From: Pseudomonas fluorescens
GTDB taxonomy: Bacteria > Pseudomonadota > Gammaproteobacteria > Pseudomonadales > Pseudomonadaceae
DNA length: 64,000 bases
NCBI RefSeq assembly: GCF_003732425.1
Contig: NZ_MOBX01000013.1
Span: forward strand, 248,001-312,000
Direction: 5' to 3'
Shown here: piece after piece, positions 37,960-46,832 of the stretch
Layout: every line of letters begins with the position of its first letter
How positions within the stretch are numbered: position 1 is the stretch's first letter
Position numbers and translations under genes: made by a program
Notes under the pieces: model-generated
Seen by the model: only the letters and a program-made list of their open reading frames with translations
Database searches by the model: none
What the model was told of the DNA's origin: nothing

Positions 37960-38703
37960 TCATTCCCCGTTTTTTGCTTCCCATGTGGCAAGCAGAAAAA
38001 GGGCACTCGAACCTGCCAGGTTCACTGCCAGCTCTGCATGACGGGGAGCGGCCTTCACCCCGCCTTTACCTTTGCCATGTGCATCGCTCAAACGATTCCG
38101 AAGCGCCCCTAAACCCTCGATAACTGCTGTGCACCCTCCGAGGATTTGCTTGAACACAACTTCTTCATGCTGTCCCTTCGTTAGGTTTAGAAGCGTAGCG
38201 GTTTGTTTGTAGAGTTTATTTAGGTCAGGAGTCGTCTCATGATCGCCCGTTCCTGCTTCGTCAAGAATATGTTTGCATACCGATTCCAGGAGAGTACGAG
38301 CCATGGTGATAGCGCCCTCGGGATCAGTTGAGCGCCTTTCAAGCGCCTTAGTCCAAGCGATACGAACGTGCTCAGCGTCAATGCGGTCCAGCGCTTCAGA
38401 GACAACGACATCTGAAGGGTGCTCCCCACCCGACTCAGCGAAGTCAACAAGTGACCTAAACTCTTCCCAAATGAATTTCCTACGCTCGGCGTAGCTTTGA
38501 AATTTTGGCTGGATGAACCCCCAAAACTGATCCAAGTTCCTGTAACGACGCACCCACGCGGGAACTAGTGAAGCTATACGAGGGTTATCAACAACACTCT
38601 GCCGATAAAGAGGGTAATCCCGTTCATCATCGTCATTTCCGTTCCCGGTGGCACGATTGATGTAAATCGATTGCAAGCTGTCAACGTCATCAATGAGAGC
38701 CAT
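37960..38703 (-). CDS. abortive-infection family protein (Abi C-terminal domain)
   Basis: 247 residues from ATG 38703, whose start (MALIDDVDSLQSIYINRATG) looks natural; the frame stays open to 38784. The C-terminal half (ARTLLESVCKHILDE, LYKQTATLLNL, GGCTAVIEGLGALRNRLSDAHGKG, LAVNLAGSSALFLLATWE) matches the Abi C-terminal module in which RNxxSDAHG is the hallmark. Such proteins occur in phage-defense loci. No membrane segment. It stands at the left edge of the accessory region. Confidence 0.75.
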   Translation of the reverse strand: MALIDDVDSLQSIYINRATGNGNDDDERDYPLYRQSVVDNPRIASLVPAWVRRYRNLDQFWGFIQPKFQSYAERRKFIWEEFRSLVDFAESGGEHPSDVVVSEALDRIDAEHVRIAWTKALERRSTDPEGAITMARTLLESVCKHILDEAGTGDHETTPDLNKLYKQTATLLNLTKGQHEEVVFKQILGGCTAVIEGLGALRNRLSDAHGKGKGGVKAAPRHAELAVNLAGSSALFLLATWEAKNGE

Positions 38704-39068
38704 GAATTTCGCACCTTCACCGTCTTGTATTACCAACTCGTTATAGCAGCCCGCACACGTTTGTGACCGGTCGCCGACGATCATTGGTATCAGTCGGCAA
38801 AGCCCTCGGCAATGTCAGGAATTAAGGGCCAGAGCTGCTTGCCCCTCCGTCTAAAACTGACATGGAGTGAAACAGGCGCCGTGGGATTGCGCTCGGTTTT
38901 ATTCGCCATCCCGCTCGTTTCTGGTATCTGACGCTCAACCCGGCCAGCTCGACTTTGGTTTATCCATCCACTCACCTGCAACACGCGCGGCATCTGGCTC
39001 CGGTCTCTTTCACCCCGATCAAAGCCAAGGGCCACTGAGCCCCTACACTCTCAGAGTCTTCCACATTT
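38704..39068. other. gene-free stretch
   Basis: No gene can be supported. Minus-strand frames are open in parts (for example 38790-38909, 39 codons from an ATG, and a CxxC-containing extension of the Abi gene) but none has a good start signal or a recognisable product. Confidence 0.4.
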
Positions 39069-39692
39069 TTACTGACGGTTTTCAGCAAGCGAAGGCGGTG
39101 GCTGATTAACAGGCCTGTACGGCCCGGTTGGCTCTTTCGTACCTACATACGAAACTGTGAGCATCCCGTATTCATAGCTACCTTCAACACCTCCAATTTC
39201 AACCTGCTCCCTACCGTTGATGAAGCCGTTGAACAGAACTACTGGATTGCCGTTGCGCGGAGTGATTGTCACCTTGGTTTTGCCTGAAGGTCGGCACGTC
39301 GTGTGCAGAAGAGCGTTCGTGTATACGACTTCGTCACCAAAATCATACAACTTGTAATCACTGGCGCCGCCTGGCTTGAGGCAATCGATCCCCCTCAACG
39401 CGACCCCCATCACCTCGCCAGAGCGAGGTGTTCCGGACTTATTGGCGACGAAGAAGTGGGCCTGTGCAACGATTTGTTGGTCAGCTGGCATCGGTAGAAG
39501 GTGGTCTTGAGTCCATTCCACCATCGATGTCAGAAATGGTCCAACGTATCCCGTGATTATGCTTGTGTAAGCCCCCAAGAAAACGCCACCGGTTGCAGAA
39601 ACTACTGCGAGACGAGCCTTTTTAAACAGCCCAAAATCATCTGGTTTGCTGGCAGTATCCTGCTGGGATTTCCTATTTCTACGTCTGGCCAC
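39069..39692 (-). CDS. hypothetical membrane-anchored protein
   Basis: 207 residues, not recognised. Basic N-terminus (MARRRNRKSQQ), one hydrophobic segment at about residues 28-50 (ARLAVVSATGGVFLGAYTS and following), then a probably beta-rich domain with two cysteines and a Pro-rich tail. Predicted topology is a single-pass inner-membrane protein. It lies between the Abi-type gene and the composite transposon; a link to the Abi gene is only positional. Confidence 0.55.
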   Translation of the reverse strand: MARRRNRKSQQDTASKPDDFGLFKKARLAVVSATGGVFLGAYTSIITGYVGPFLTSMVEWTQDHLLPMPADQQIVAQAHFFVANKSGTPRSGEVMGVALRGIDCLKPGGASDYKLYDFGDEVVYTNALLHTTCRPSGKTKVTITPRNGNPVVLFNGFINGREQVEIGGVEGSYEYGMLTVSYVGTKEPTGPYRPVNQPPPSLAENRQ

Positions 39693-39891
39693 GTTATATG
39701 TCTTCTGGTCTGTTCAATGGAGGTCATGAGGCTGAAAAGACTGAGAGTTTGACATCCTAGATCTTCATCGAGCAGCTTTCTAGGTCATCGACTATCTGGA
39801 TTTTACCGTCCAGGCTTATAGCAACTCCTTCAAGCCTGAGCGCCACGCTTTGCACCGGACAACTTTTTTAAGACAATAGAGGTAACATTTC

Positions 39892-39899
39892 CGAAAAAC
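39892..39899 (+). repeat. target-site duplication, left copy (CGAAAAAC)
   Basis: The eight bases immediately outside the left IS66 end are repeated exactly outside the inverted IS66 end at 46923-46930. Eight bases is the normal IS66-family duplication length. Confidence 0.75.
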
Positions 39900-39999
39900 G
39901 TAAGCGGCCAGCGAACACACCTTCAGAAATCAGGAATTAAGGGCGATGGTGTCCGCCTATTTTTAAGCGGACGCGATCACCCTTATCGCCAGGATTTCC

Positions 40000-40317
40000 A
40001 TGCGCCAACGAAGCTCCTATCCCAAACCCTTCAAGGCCCAGGTCGTACAGGAATGCCTGAAACCCGGTGCTTCAGTTTCCAGCGTCGCCATCAGCCACGG
40101 CATCAATGCCAACGTGATTCGCAAGTGGCTCCCGATTTACCGTGATAAACCCGTCGCGCCACTTCCCGCGTTTGTACCGCTGCAACCGATGCCTAAACGG
40201 CACGCTGATGAAGCTGTGGTCATCGCACTGCCGCTGGGCGACAAATCCATCACGGTCAAATGGCCCATCTCTGACCCGGACGGCTGCGCACGTTTTATTC
40301 GCAGCCTCTCGCAATGA
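40000..40317 (+). CDS. tnpA: IS66 accessory protein TnpA
   Basis: 105 residues with an HTH resembling the transposase_8/IS3-OrfA type: YPKPFKAQVVQECLKPGASVSS, AISHGINANVIRKWLP. Required with TnpB for IS66 transposition. Its stop overlaps the tnpB start (ATGA). Confidence 0.9.
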   Translation: MRQRSSYPKPFKAQVVQECLKPGASVSSVAISHGINANVIRKWLPIYRDKPVAPLPAFVPLQPMPKRHADEAVVIALPLGDKSITVKWPISDPDGCARFIRSLSQ

Positions 40318-40649
40318 TACGCATCGACGCCATCTGGCTAGCCACCGACCCCATGGACATGCGTGCCGGCACCGAAACTGCATTGGCCCGCGTGGTCGCT
40401 GTGTTCGGTGCGGCGAAGCCGCACTGCGCTTATCTGTTCGCCAATCGCCGGGCCAACCGGATGAAGGTGCTGGTGCACGATGGCGTGGGCATCTGGCTTG
40501 CCGCGAGGCGTTTGAACCAAGGCAAGTTTCACTGGCCTGGCACTCATCGCGGCTTGGAAGTCGGGCTCGACGCTGAACAACTTCAAGCGCTGGTGCTCGG
40601 TTTGCCATGGCAGCGAGTTGGCGCTAACGGAGCAATCACAGTGATTTAG
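40314..40649 (+). CDS. tnpB: IS66 family accessory protein TnpB
   Basis: 111 residues of the IS66 Orf2-like family: IWLATDPMDMRAGTETALARVV, AYLFANRRANRMKVLVHDGVG, IWLAARRLNQGKFHWP. The normal length for the family. Translationally coupled to tnpA. (Not related to the RNA-guided TnpB of IS200/IS605.). Confidence 0.92.
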   Translation: MIRIDAIWLATDPMDMRAGTETALARVVAVFGAAKPHCAYLFANRRANRMKVLVHDGVGIWLAARRLNQGKFHWPGTHRGLEVGLDAEQLQALVLGLPWQRVGANGAITVI

Positions 40650-40698
40650 CCTCGCTTTTCAGCTGTCGCAGGTGGATCGCTTTGGTAAAATCCACGGT

Positions 40699-42225
40699 AT
40701 GATTTCTTTGCCCAATCTCGACCAAATGACACCCGAACAACTGCGCGCACTCGCTGCGCAGTTGCTGTCGAAGGTCGACACCATGGGCCGAAAAATCCAT
40801 CGTGACGAGACGATCATCGAGCAGCTCTCTCACGAGATTGCCATCCTCAAGCGCCACAAGTTCGCCAAGCGCAGCGAGCAGATCAGCCCAGCGCAAGGCA
40901 GGTTGCTGGATGACTTGCTCAACACCGACCTTGAGGCTATCGAGGCAGAACTGAACGCGCTTCGTCCCGCCCCAACGTCAGACGAAACCCGCCAAAAGCC
41001 CAAGCGTGCGCCGCTGCCGCCGCAGTTCCCACGTACCGTCATTCGTCACGAGCCAGAGAACACCCAGTGTGCCTGCGGGTGCCAGCTTCAGCGCATCGGC
41101 GAAGACGTCAGCGAGAAGCTGGATTACACACCTGGCGTGTTTACCGTTGAGCAGCATATACGTGGAAAGTGGGCCTGCCGCCAGTGCGAAACACTGATCC
41201 AAGCACCGGTGCCGGCCCAGGTGATCGACAAGGGCATCCCGACCGCAGGCCTGCTGGCGCATGTGATGGTAGCCAAATTCGCTGATCATCTGCCGCTGTA
41301 CCGGCAAGAAAAGATCTTTGGCCGTGCAGGCCTGGCGATCCCGCGTTCAACGCTGGCTCAGTGGGTGGGCCAAACTGGCGTACAGCTACAATCGCTGGTG
41401 GATGCACTGCGCGAAGCGGTGCTGGCTCAGCGAGTCGTGCATGCAGATGAAACGCCGGTGCAGATGCTAGCGCCCGGAGTTAAGAAAACGCATCGAGCTT
41501 ATGTCTGGGCTTATTGCACGACGCCGTTCTCGGCCCTCAAGGCGGTGGTCTACGACTTCAGCCCCAGCCGCGCCGGCGAACATGCGCGTAACTTCCTGGG
41601 CACCTGGAACGGCAAGCTGGTCTGTGATGACTTCGCGGGTTACAAGGCCAGCTTCGACCTGGGCATCACCGAAATCGGCTGCATGGCGCATGCCCGCCGT
41701 AAGTTCTTCGACCTGCATGTAGCGGACAAAAGCCAGTTGGCCGAACAAGCGCTGCACTCAATCGGCGGGCTGTACGAAGTCGAACGGCAGGCCAAAGACA
41801 TGAGCGATGAAGAACGCTGGCGATTACGCCAAGAAATAGCGGCGCCCATTGCACAGAAGTTACATGAGTGGATGCTGGGTCAGCGCGACCTCGTGCCCGA
41901 GGGCTCGGCCACGGCCAAGGCTTTGGATTACAGCTTGAAACGCTGGGTAGCGCTGACGCGCTACCTGGACGATGGATCTTTGCCCATCGACAACAATCAG
42001 GTCGAGAACCAGATACGGCCATGGGCCCTCGGACGCTCGAACTGGCTGTTTGCCGGATCGCTGCGCAGCGGTAAACGGGCGGCTGCGATCATGAGTTTGA
42101 TCCAGTCAGCGCGTATGAATGGGCATGATCCGTATGCCTATCTGAAAGACGTGCTGACGCGGCTGCCGACACAGCGTGCCAGTGAGATCGGGCAGTTGCT
42201 GCCGTATCAGTGGGGGCCGGCCTGA
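40699..42225 (+). CDS. tnpC: IS66 transposase TnpC
   Basis: 508 residues: N-terminal leucine-rich coiled coil, a zinc-finger region ENTQCACGCQLQRIG with further cysteines in RGKWACRQCETL, and the DDE catalytic domain: VVHADETPVQML, LVCDDFAGYKAS, GCMAHARRKFFD and the DNNQVENQIRPWALGR block with its Glu. ATG 40699 chosen over the upstream 40672 frame start. Appears intact. Confidence 0.92.
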   Translation: MISLPNLDQMTPEQLRALAAQLLSKVDTMGRKIHRDETIIEQLSHEIAILKRHKFAKRSEQISPAQGRLLDDLLNTDLEAIEAELNALRPAPTSDETRQKPKRAPLPPQFPRTVIRHEPENTQCACGCQLQRIGEDVSEKLDYTPGVFTVEQHIRGKWACRQCETLIQAPVPAQVIDKGIPTAGLLAHVMVAKFADHLPLYRQEKIFGRAGLAIPRSTLAQWVGQTGVQLQSLVDALREAVLAQRVVHADETPVQMLAPGVKKTHRAYVWAYCTTPFSALKAVVYDFSPSRAGEHARNFLGTWNGKLVCDDFAGYKASFDLGITEIGCMAHARRKFFDLHVADKSQLAEQALHSIGGLYEVERQAKDMSDEERWRLRQEIAAPIAQKLHEWMLGQRDLVPEGSATAKALDYSLKRWVALTRYLDDGSLPIDNNQVENQIRPWALGRSNWLFAGSLRSGKRAAAIMSLIQSARMNGHDPYAYLKDVLTRLPTQRASEIGQLLPYQWGPA

Positions 42226-42256
42226 CTTACGCAAGGCGAGGTGGGCGGACGCTCAC

Positions 42257-42591
42257 GCGAGAAGAAGACTGTAGTGAGTTCGTTAAGGAAATCGTGCTCC
42301 AGCAGCTATGGGGCGGGAGGGACTCACGGCCCATTGTTGACGATAGGTCAACGCCGCTCGGATTTCTGACGTCGTTCAATGAAGAAGTCGAGATCGTCAC
42401 TGACGCCCCTAATTACGAATGGGAGCTTATTTTGCGACTTGGTTTATGAGGACGGACGCTGGCCCAGGATCGTTCGTAATTTTCCTACCGATGCAACGAC
42501 GCTCAAGCCAACCCGCGAAGGTGCGGAGTTGCCACACCACGCTTTGCTCGATGCCAGGATTATCGCTGGCATGTTTGCAGCTGTGAGCTGA
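42257..42591 (+). pseudogene. 3'-5' exoribonuclease-like fragment, frameshifted
   Basis: Directly against the IS66 right end are about 60 codons (EEDCSEFVKEIVLQQLWGG, PLGFLTSFNEEVEIVTDAPNYEWEL) that end by frameshift near 42435. Reading continues in the next frame (CDLVYEDGRWPRIVRN, ELPHHALLDARIIAGMF). The HHALLDAR ending is typical of DEDD-type exonucleases and the 3'-5' exoribonuclease family. The N-terminal half is missing, apparently cut by the IS. Non-functional. Confidence 0.65.
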
Positions 42592-42605
42592 GTGATCCAG
42601 CAGTG

Positions 42606-42989
42606 TCATTCCGCTTCTGCTTCGTGCTCATCAAAATCCAATTGCGCCTTGACGACTGTTGCCAGATGCACAATCGTCCAGATATGTAGAGCTTTGAAAG
42701 GTTCTTCCAGTGTCCGCCCCAGCGGCGTGATTCGATACTCCACCCCCACTTGTGAAGAGGGTATGACACGGCGCGCAAGGATCCCGTTGCGTTCGAGCCT
42801 TCTGAGCGCCTGAGTCAGCGCTTTTTGAGTGATACCGTCCAGGCACCGCTTCAGTTCGTTAAAGCGAAGCGGCTTTTCACACAGTGTCGTGAGAATCAAC
42901 ATCGTCCACTTGTCACCGATCTGATCCAACAAATAGCGGCTGGGACAGCTGGCCGTCCCGCTTGATATGTCGATGTTGGTATTATTCAT
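42606..42989 (-). CDS. HxlR family transcriptional regulator
   Basis: 127 residues with the HxlR winged helix: CPSRYLLDQIGDKWTMLIL, LCEKPLRFNELKRCLDGITQKALTQALRRLE, VGVEYRITPLGRTL. The single N-terminal Cys, common in redox/quinone/aldehyde-sensing HxlR proteins, is present (ASCPSRY). Divergent from the SnoaL-like gene, its likely target. Carried by the composite transposon. Confidence 0.9.
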   Translation of the reverse strand: MNNTNIDISSGTASCPSRYLLDQIGDKWTMLILTTLCEKPLRFNELKRCLDGITQKALTQALRRLERNGILARRVIPSSQVGVEYRITPLGRTLEEPFKALHIWTIVHLATVVKAQLDFDEHEAEAE

Positions 42990-43109
42990 GGATCACGCCC
43001 CGCGCGCGCATGTGGTGTATTTGGATATACCTGATTACTTTAAAGTGCGTAATTGTTATTTGATCCGCATCTTATACCCTGAGGCCTCACTTAACTTAGG
43101 GTGTTAGCC

Positions 43110-43574
43110 ATGTCCTCTCAATACGATCAAGAAGCCGCTGACAAGCTTGCAGTCGCCGAAGTTTTATATGACTACGCTGCAAGTATTGATCTTCGTGATG
43201 CCGGGCTTATGGCCACGGTGCTTACAGATAATGCCGCTTCTGATTTCCGGCCCGCAGCAGCCAAAGCCGGTTTCGAATACCCTGTTCTTGAAGGTCGTGA
43301 CACCATCGTACAGGCCCTCATGACGTCACTTAGCCGAGTCGATACCACGCACTCTGTGAACAATCCCCGCGTCACCCTTGAAGGGGATGAGGCGGTACTG
43401 GATGCGTTGGTAGAAGCCCAACATGTTTTGAAAACTGATCACTCCCGTTCCTATCTCATGAAAAACCGTTACGACGTGAAGCTGGTCAGGCAGGGTGAAA
43501 CCTGGCGCATTCAGCACATCGTGGTGGACAACGTCTGGCGGACGGGAGATCCCGCAGTCCTCGCCGGTATTTGA
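43110..43574 (+). CDS. SnoaL/NTF2-like protein
   Basis: 154 residues of the SnoaL-like NTF2 fold: AVAEVLYDYAASIDLRDAGLMATVLTDNA in pieces, VLEGRDTIVQALM, DTTHSVNNPRVTLEGDEA, YDVKLVRQGETWRIQHIVVDNVW. Known members are dehydratases, isomerases or cyclases acting on small hydrophobics. ATG 43110 was chosen over a GTG at 43101. Divergent from the HxlR regulator. Confidence 0.82.
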   Translation: MSSQYDQEAADKLAVAEVLYDYAASIDLRDAGLMATVLTDNAASDFRPAAAKAGFEYPVLEGRDTIVQALMTSLSRVDTTHSVNNPRVTLEGDEAVLDALVEAQHVLKTDHSRSYLMKNRYDVKLVRQGETWRIQHIVVDNVWRTGDPAVLAGI

Positions 43575-43579
43575 TCTGA

Positions 43580-44473
43580 TCAGGCCCTTGAAACTTTACT
43601 CTCGTGCTGAATGCGCGCAGCGTCTCGTGAGGGCGGTAGCCCGAAGACTTTTGCGTAATCTCGGCTGAACTGGGTGCTGCTTTCATACCCGACTTCAAAG
43701 GCAGCCGCAGTGACGCTTCTGGCGTTGGCAACCATAAGGGTGCGAGCCTGAAGCAGGCGTACACGCTTCTGATATTGCAGAGGGCTCAGCGTGGTTACCG
43801 CCTTGAAGTGTCGGTGAAATGCCGAAACGCTCATCGCTGCTTTCTCTGCCATATGTTCTACCCGAATAGATTCAGCGAAGTCGCGGCGGATCCATTGAAT
43901 GGCCTGATTGACGCGGGCCATCGCAGAGTCTGGAGCGGCGATTTCACGCAGCATCCAGCCGTGAGGGCCTTGGAGTACACGGTAGAGGATCTCGCGTTCG
44001 TATGCGGGCGCCAGGGCGGCGATACTTTGCGGGTCACCCATCAAGCGCAGCAGGCGCACCCAAGCGTCCATCAACTGAGGCGTGACCGGCGCTACTGAAA
44101 AACCCGGATCTTGGTCATGGCGATCAGCCGGAAGAGGTAGGTCGGCCAGCAGAGTGGTTAGCGCCACCGGGTCGAGCGTCAGACTTACCGCGAGATAAGG
44201 CTCTCCGGTCGACGCCGGATGAACTGTGCCCACCGCGGGCAGCTCGATGGACATCACGAAGTACGTCGCCGGGTCATAGTGCAACGTCTGCTCCCCGACG
44301 GTCATGGTTTTACTGCCCTGGAGAATCAGGTTGATCATCGGCTCGTAGACGGCGGCCAGCATGTGCTCGGGAATCTCACCCTGCACCATGGCTACCCTGG
44401 GGATTCCTGTCTCAGTGCGCCGATTTTCAGCACTTGAGGTCAGGGCTCGCAGTTCATTCAATTGTGTGGTCAT
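43580..44473 (-). CDS. AraC family regulator with AraC_N domain
   Basis: 297 residues: an N-terminal domain (AraC N-terminal/cupin type, MVQGEIPEHMLAAVYEPMINLILQGSKTM in blocks, DPATYFVMSIELPAVG) and the C-terminal double HTH (ESIRVEHMAEKAAMSVSAFHRHFKAVTTLSPLQYQKRVRLLQAR, AAFEVGYESSTQFSRDYAKVFGLPPSRD). This subgroup often controls neighbouring SDR or aldehyde-reductase genes, as here: divergent from the SDR operon at 44612. Confidence 0.9.
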   Translation of the reverse strand: MTTQLNELRALTSSAENRRTETGIPRVAMVQGEIPEHMLAAVYEPMINLILQGSKTMTVGEQTLHYDPATYFVMSIELPAVGTVHPASTGEPYLAVSLTLDPVALTTLLADLPLPADRHDQDPGFSVAPVTPQLMDAWVRLLRLMGDPQSIAALAPAYEREILYRVLQGPHGWMLREIAAPDSAMARVNQAIQWIRRDFAESIRVEHMAEKAAMSVSAFHRHFKAVTTLSPLQYQKRVRLLQARTLMVANARSVTAAAFEVGYESSTQFSRDYAKVFGLPPSRDAARIQHESKVSRA

Positions 44474-44611
44474 GGGCTGGATCCTGCCCGGCTCGTTTGA
44501 GACTTGGCAAGCAAAAAGCAGAAACAGGCAGGTTTCGAGTAGGAATGGCCACGTTCTGGATGGCCGGGGACTCTACTGTGGAGGCTCAAGTCATCGACAC
44601 GGGAATGCACC

Positions 44612-45355
44612 ATGGGCGTCATCGTTATCACCGGAGGCAGTCGCGGCATCGGCGCCAGCGCTGCTCTCCATATTGCCGAACGGGGGATGGGCGTCATCCT
44701 AACCTACAACCAGAATCCTGATGCAGCTCACCAGGTCGTCCGGCAAATTGAGGCCGCTGGCGGCAAGGCGGTTGCGCTGCGGCTGGACGTGAGTAACACC
44801 TCAAGCTTTGCTGCATTTCGTGATGCCGTGTTCTCCGCTCTGGAGATTACCTGGGGTACAAACACGCTGGCAGGTCTGGTAAATAACGCAGGCTACGGTC
44901 TGTTCAACCCGCTGGAGTCAGTCAGCGAGGAGCAATTCGACGGTCTGTTCGCAGTGCACCTCAAGGGGCCTTTCTTCTTCACTCAAACGCTGCTGCCGCT
45001 ACTTGAAGATGGCGCGAGCATCGTCAACCTGACCAGTGCCACAACACGCGTCGCAACAGCAGGGGTCGCGCCGTATGCGGCCTTTAAAGGCGGTCTCGAA
45101 GTGCTGACCCGCTACATGGCGAAAGAATTGTGTGAACGCGGTATTCGTGCCAATGCGGTTTCGCCTGGTGCCATTCGTACTGAGCTGGGGGGCGGTTTGA
45201 ACGATGAGTTTGAAGCCATGCTGGCCGGTCAGACAGCACTGGGCCGGGTGGGCGAGCCGCAAGACGTCGCTCGTGTTATTGCGATGCTGCTCTCTCAGGA
45301 AAGCGCCTGGATCAACGCGCAAACCATCGAAGTCGCAGGCGGCTACATCATCTGA
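44612..45355 (+). CDS. short-chain dehydrogenase/reductase
   Basis: 247 residues, classical SDR: ITGGSRGIGASAALHIAERG (TGxxxGIG cofactor site), NNAGYG, catalytic Ser in LTSATTR, YAAFK (YxxxK) and NAVSPGAIRTEL. NADP preference is suggested by the basic residue in GGSRGIG. First gene of a three-gene unit with the VOC and saccharopine-dehydrogenase-like genes; the AraC gene upstream is the probable regulator. Confidence 0.9.
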   Translation: MGVIVITGGSRGIGASAALHIAERGMGVILTYNQNPDAAHQVVRQIEAAGGKAVALRLDVSNTSSFAAFRDAVFSALEITWGTNTLAGLVNNAGYGLFNPLESVSEEQFDGLFAVHLKGPFFFTQTLLPLLEDGASIVNLTSATTRVATAGVAPYAAFKGGLEVLTRYMAKELCERGIRANAVSPGAIRTELGGGLNDEFEAMLAGQTALGRVGEPQDVARVIAMLLSQESAWINAQTIEVAGGYII

Positions 45356-45369
45356 ATCATGGAGGCTCC

Positions 45370-45771
45370 ATGCTCGATCATATTTTTCTCTCGGTAAGCG
45401 ACATCAAGCGCTCGATACACTTTTATGAGGCAGCACTGACGCCGCTTGGCATCACGGCGCGTCTGGATTACGACGGCAAGGACGGGCCTCCTGGTCATCC
45501 TGACCTCAAGGGCTTTGGCGCCCATGGCCGAATGTTCTTCTGGCTGCGCGAAGGGGTGGTGGAGGGACAGGCGGTGCACGTTGGTTTCGTCGCCAATAGC
45601 CGTGCCGAGGTCGATGTCGCTTATGCAGCGGCCATAGCCCAAGGGGCAACAGACAACGGCCCTCCCGGCGCACGTCTGCATTACGACCCGAACTACTATG
45701 CGGCCAATGTCCTCGACCCGGACGGCTATAGCCTCGAATTCGTTTACAAGAACTGGCAGCACGGCCAATGA
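45370..45771 (+). CDS. VOC family protein (glyoxalase-like)
   Basis: 133 residues: MLDHIFLSVSDIKRSIHFYEAALTPLGI, HVGFVANSRAEVDVAYAAAI, NYYAANVLDPDGYSLEFVYK in blocks. A single-domain glyoxalase/bleomycin-resistance fold with His near the start and Glu in SLEFV as metal-ligand candidates. GGAGG lies before the start. Its last four bases overlap the next ATG (ATGA). Confidence 0.85.
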   Translation: MLDHIFLSVSDIKRSIHFYEAALTPLGITARLDYDGKDGPPGHPDLKGFGAHGRMFFWLREGVVEGQAVHVGFVANSRAEVDVAYAAAIAQGATDNGPPGARLHYDPNYYAANVLDPDGYSLEFVYKNWQHGQ

Positions 45772-46745
45772 AAACTCTGATGATTTATGGTGCGACCGGC
45801 TACACCGGACGCATGGCCGCGCAGCACGCCAAAGCGGTGGGCCTGGATCTGATTCTGGCAGGCCGTAGCGCTGACCGACTGGCGCCTCTGGCCGCCGAAC
45901 TGGAGCTGCCTTTTCGCGTATTTGGCGCTGAAGGTGTGACGGCAGATGCATTGGACGGTATCAGCGTGCTGCTGAATTTCGCCGGGCCATTCGCATATAC
46001 CGCAGAGCATTTGATGCGCGCCTGTATCGGGGCAGGTGCGGACTACCTCGACATCACCGCAGAGATTAACGTTTATCGGCTGGCCGAGTCATTGAATCTC
46101 GAAGCTGCGCAAGCGGGTGTCATGTTGTTGCCTGGCGTTGGTTGGGACGTGGTGCCGACCGACTGCCTGGCTGTGCATGTCGCAGCCAGGGTTGAACAAC
46201 CCCAATCGTTGAACTTGGCGCTGCAAGTGGCAGGCCCCATGTCTCGCGGCTCGGCATCAAGCGTGAGTGAGATCATCGGCGCAGGGGTTCTGGCGCGTAT
46301 TGAAGGGGAACTCGTAGCAGCCCCCGACCAGCCTCCCCGCGAGTTTGATTTTGGCGCGGGCCCAAAGCTGTGTGTGCCATTGTCATTCGGGGATCTGGTG
46401 ACGGGCTGGCGCTCCACAGGTATACCTAACATAGCCGTGTACGTGCACATCCCGGATGTCGCCTTTCCCGAGGGCGACCTCTCGCTATTGCCGGAAGGCC
46501 CGAGTGAAGAGCAGCGTCTGGCGCATCGAGCATTGGCCGTGGCCGAGGTCGTGGATGCAGATAGCAGTGTGGCCCGCTCGGTGATCGAGACCGTCAACGG
46601 GTACACCTACACACCGCTGGCGGCGGTTGAGGCGGCTCGCCGAGTGCTGAGCGGGGAGCGGCGCGCAGGTTTTGAAACCCCTGCACACCTGCTCGGCGTC
46701 GGTTTCGCCGAAACCGTAGCCGGTACAACAATCACCGATTTCTAG
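45768..46745 (+). CDS. saccharopine dehydrogenase-like NAD(P)-binding protein
   Basis: 325 residues: Rossmann start MIYGATGYTGRMAAQHAKAVG (GATGYTG), LAGRSADRLAPLA, VLLNFAGPFAYTAEHLMRACIGAGADYLDITAEINVY in blocks. Similar to trans-acting enoyl reductase and saccharopine-dehydrogenase-like reductases. The lysine-pathway role is unlikely in this context. Translationally coupled to the VOC gene. Confidence 0.82.
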   Translation: MKTLMIYGATGYTGRMAAQHAKAVGLDLILAGRSADRLAPLAAELELPFRVFGAEGVTADALDGISVLLNFAGPFAYTAEHLMRACIGAGADYLDITAEINVYRLAESLNLEAAQAGVMLLPGVGWDVVPTDCLAVHVAARVEQPQSLNLALQVAGPMSRGSASSVSEIIGAGVLARIEGELVAAPDQPPREFDFGAGPKLCVPLSFGDLVTGWRSTGIPNIAVYVHIPDVAFPEGDLSLLPEGPSEEQRLAHRALAVAEVVDADSSVARSVIETVNGYTYTPLAAVEAARRVLSGERRAGFETPAHLLGVGFAETVAGTTITDF

Positions 46746-46753
46746 CCAGAGTT

Positions 46754-46776
46754 GGGCAGCCGAGTGAATGCTGCCC
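46754..46776 (+). terminator. terminator-like hairpin
   Basis: GGGCAGC / GCTGCCC around a nine-base loop, just after the saccharopine-dehydrogenase-like stop. No clear T-tract. Confidence 0.45.
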
Positions 46777-46832
46777 TGACGTGATTAATCGAAAAACAAC
46801 GACTAGGGGCGACTGTGGGCGATCAGGCGTTG

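Larger units (their letters stand above)
39900..42256 (+). mobile_element. IS66-family insertion sequence, complete
   Basis: Left end GTAAGCGGCC at 39900; right end, read inward, GTGAGCGTCCGCCCACC at 42256. It contains the canonical three-gene set tnpA, tnpB, tnpC in order with a 4-nt overlap of the first two. All three frames look intact, so the element may be active and could mobilise the neighbouring segment. Confidence 0.85.

Noticed and set aside
38815..38830. TCAGGAATTAAGGGC resembling the inner left end of IS66 (39931)
   Set aside because: A 15-base match is expected by chance between some pair of places in a window of this size, and no IS terminus lies at the proper distance.
38790..39035. 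Minus-strand open frame between the Abi-type gene and its neighbour
   Set aside because: No convincing start, no recognisable product, and composition not clearly coding.
40072..41849. Several antisense frames within the IS66 genes
   Set aside because: Shadows of tnpA, tnpB and tnpC, which carry all the recognisable motifs.
42257..42264. Target duplication for the intact IS66 alone
   Set aside because: GCGAGAAG on the right does not match CGAAAAAC on the left, so simple insertion of this IS at its present site is not supported.
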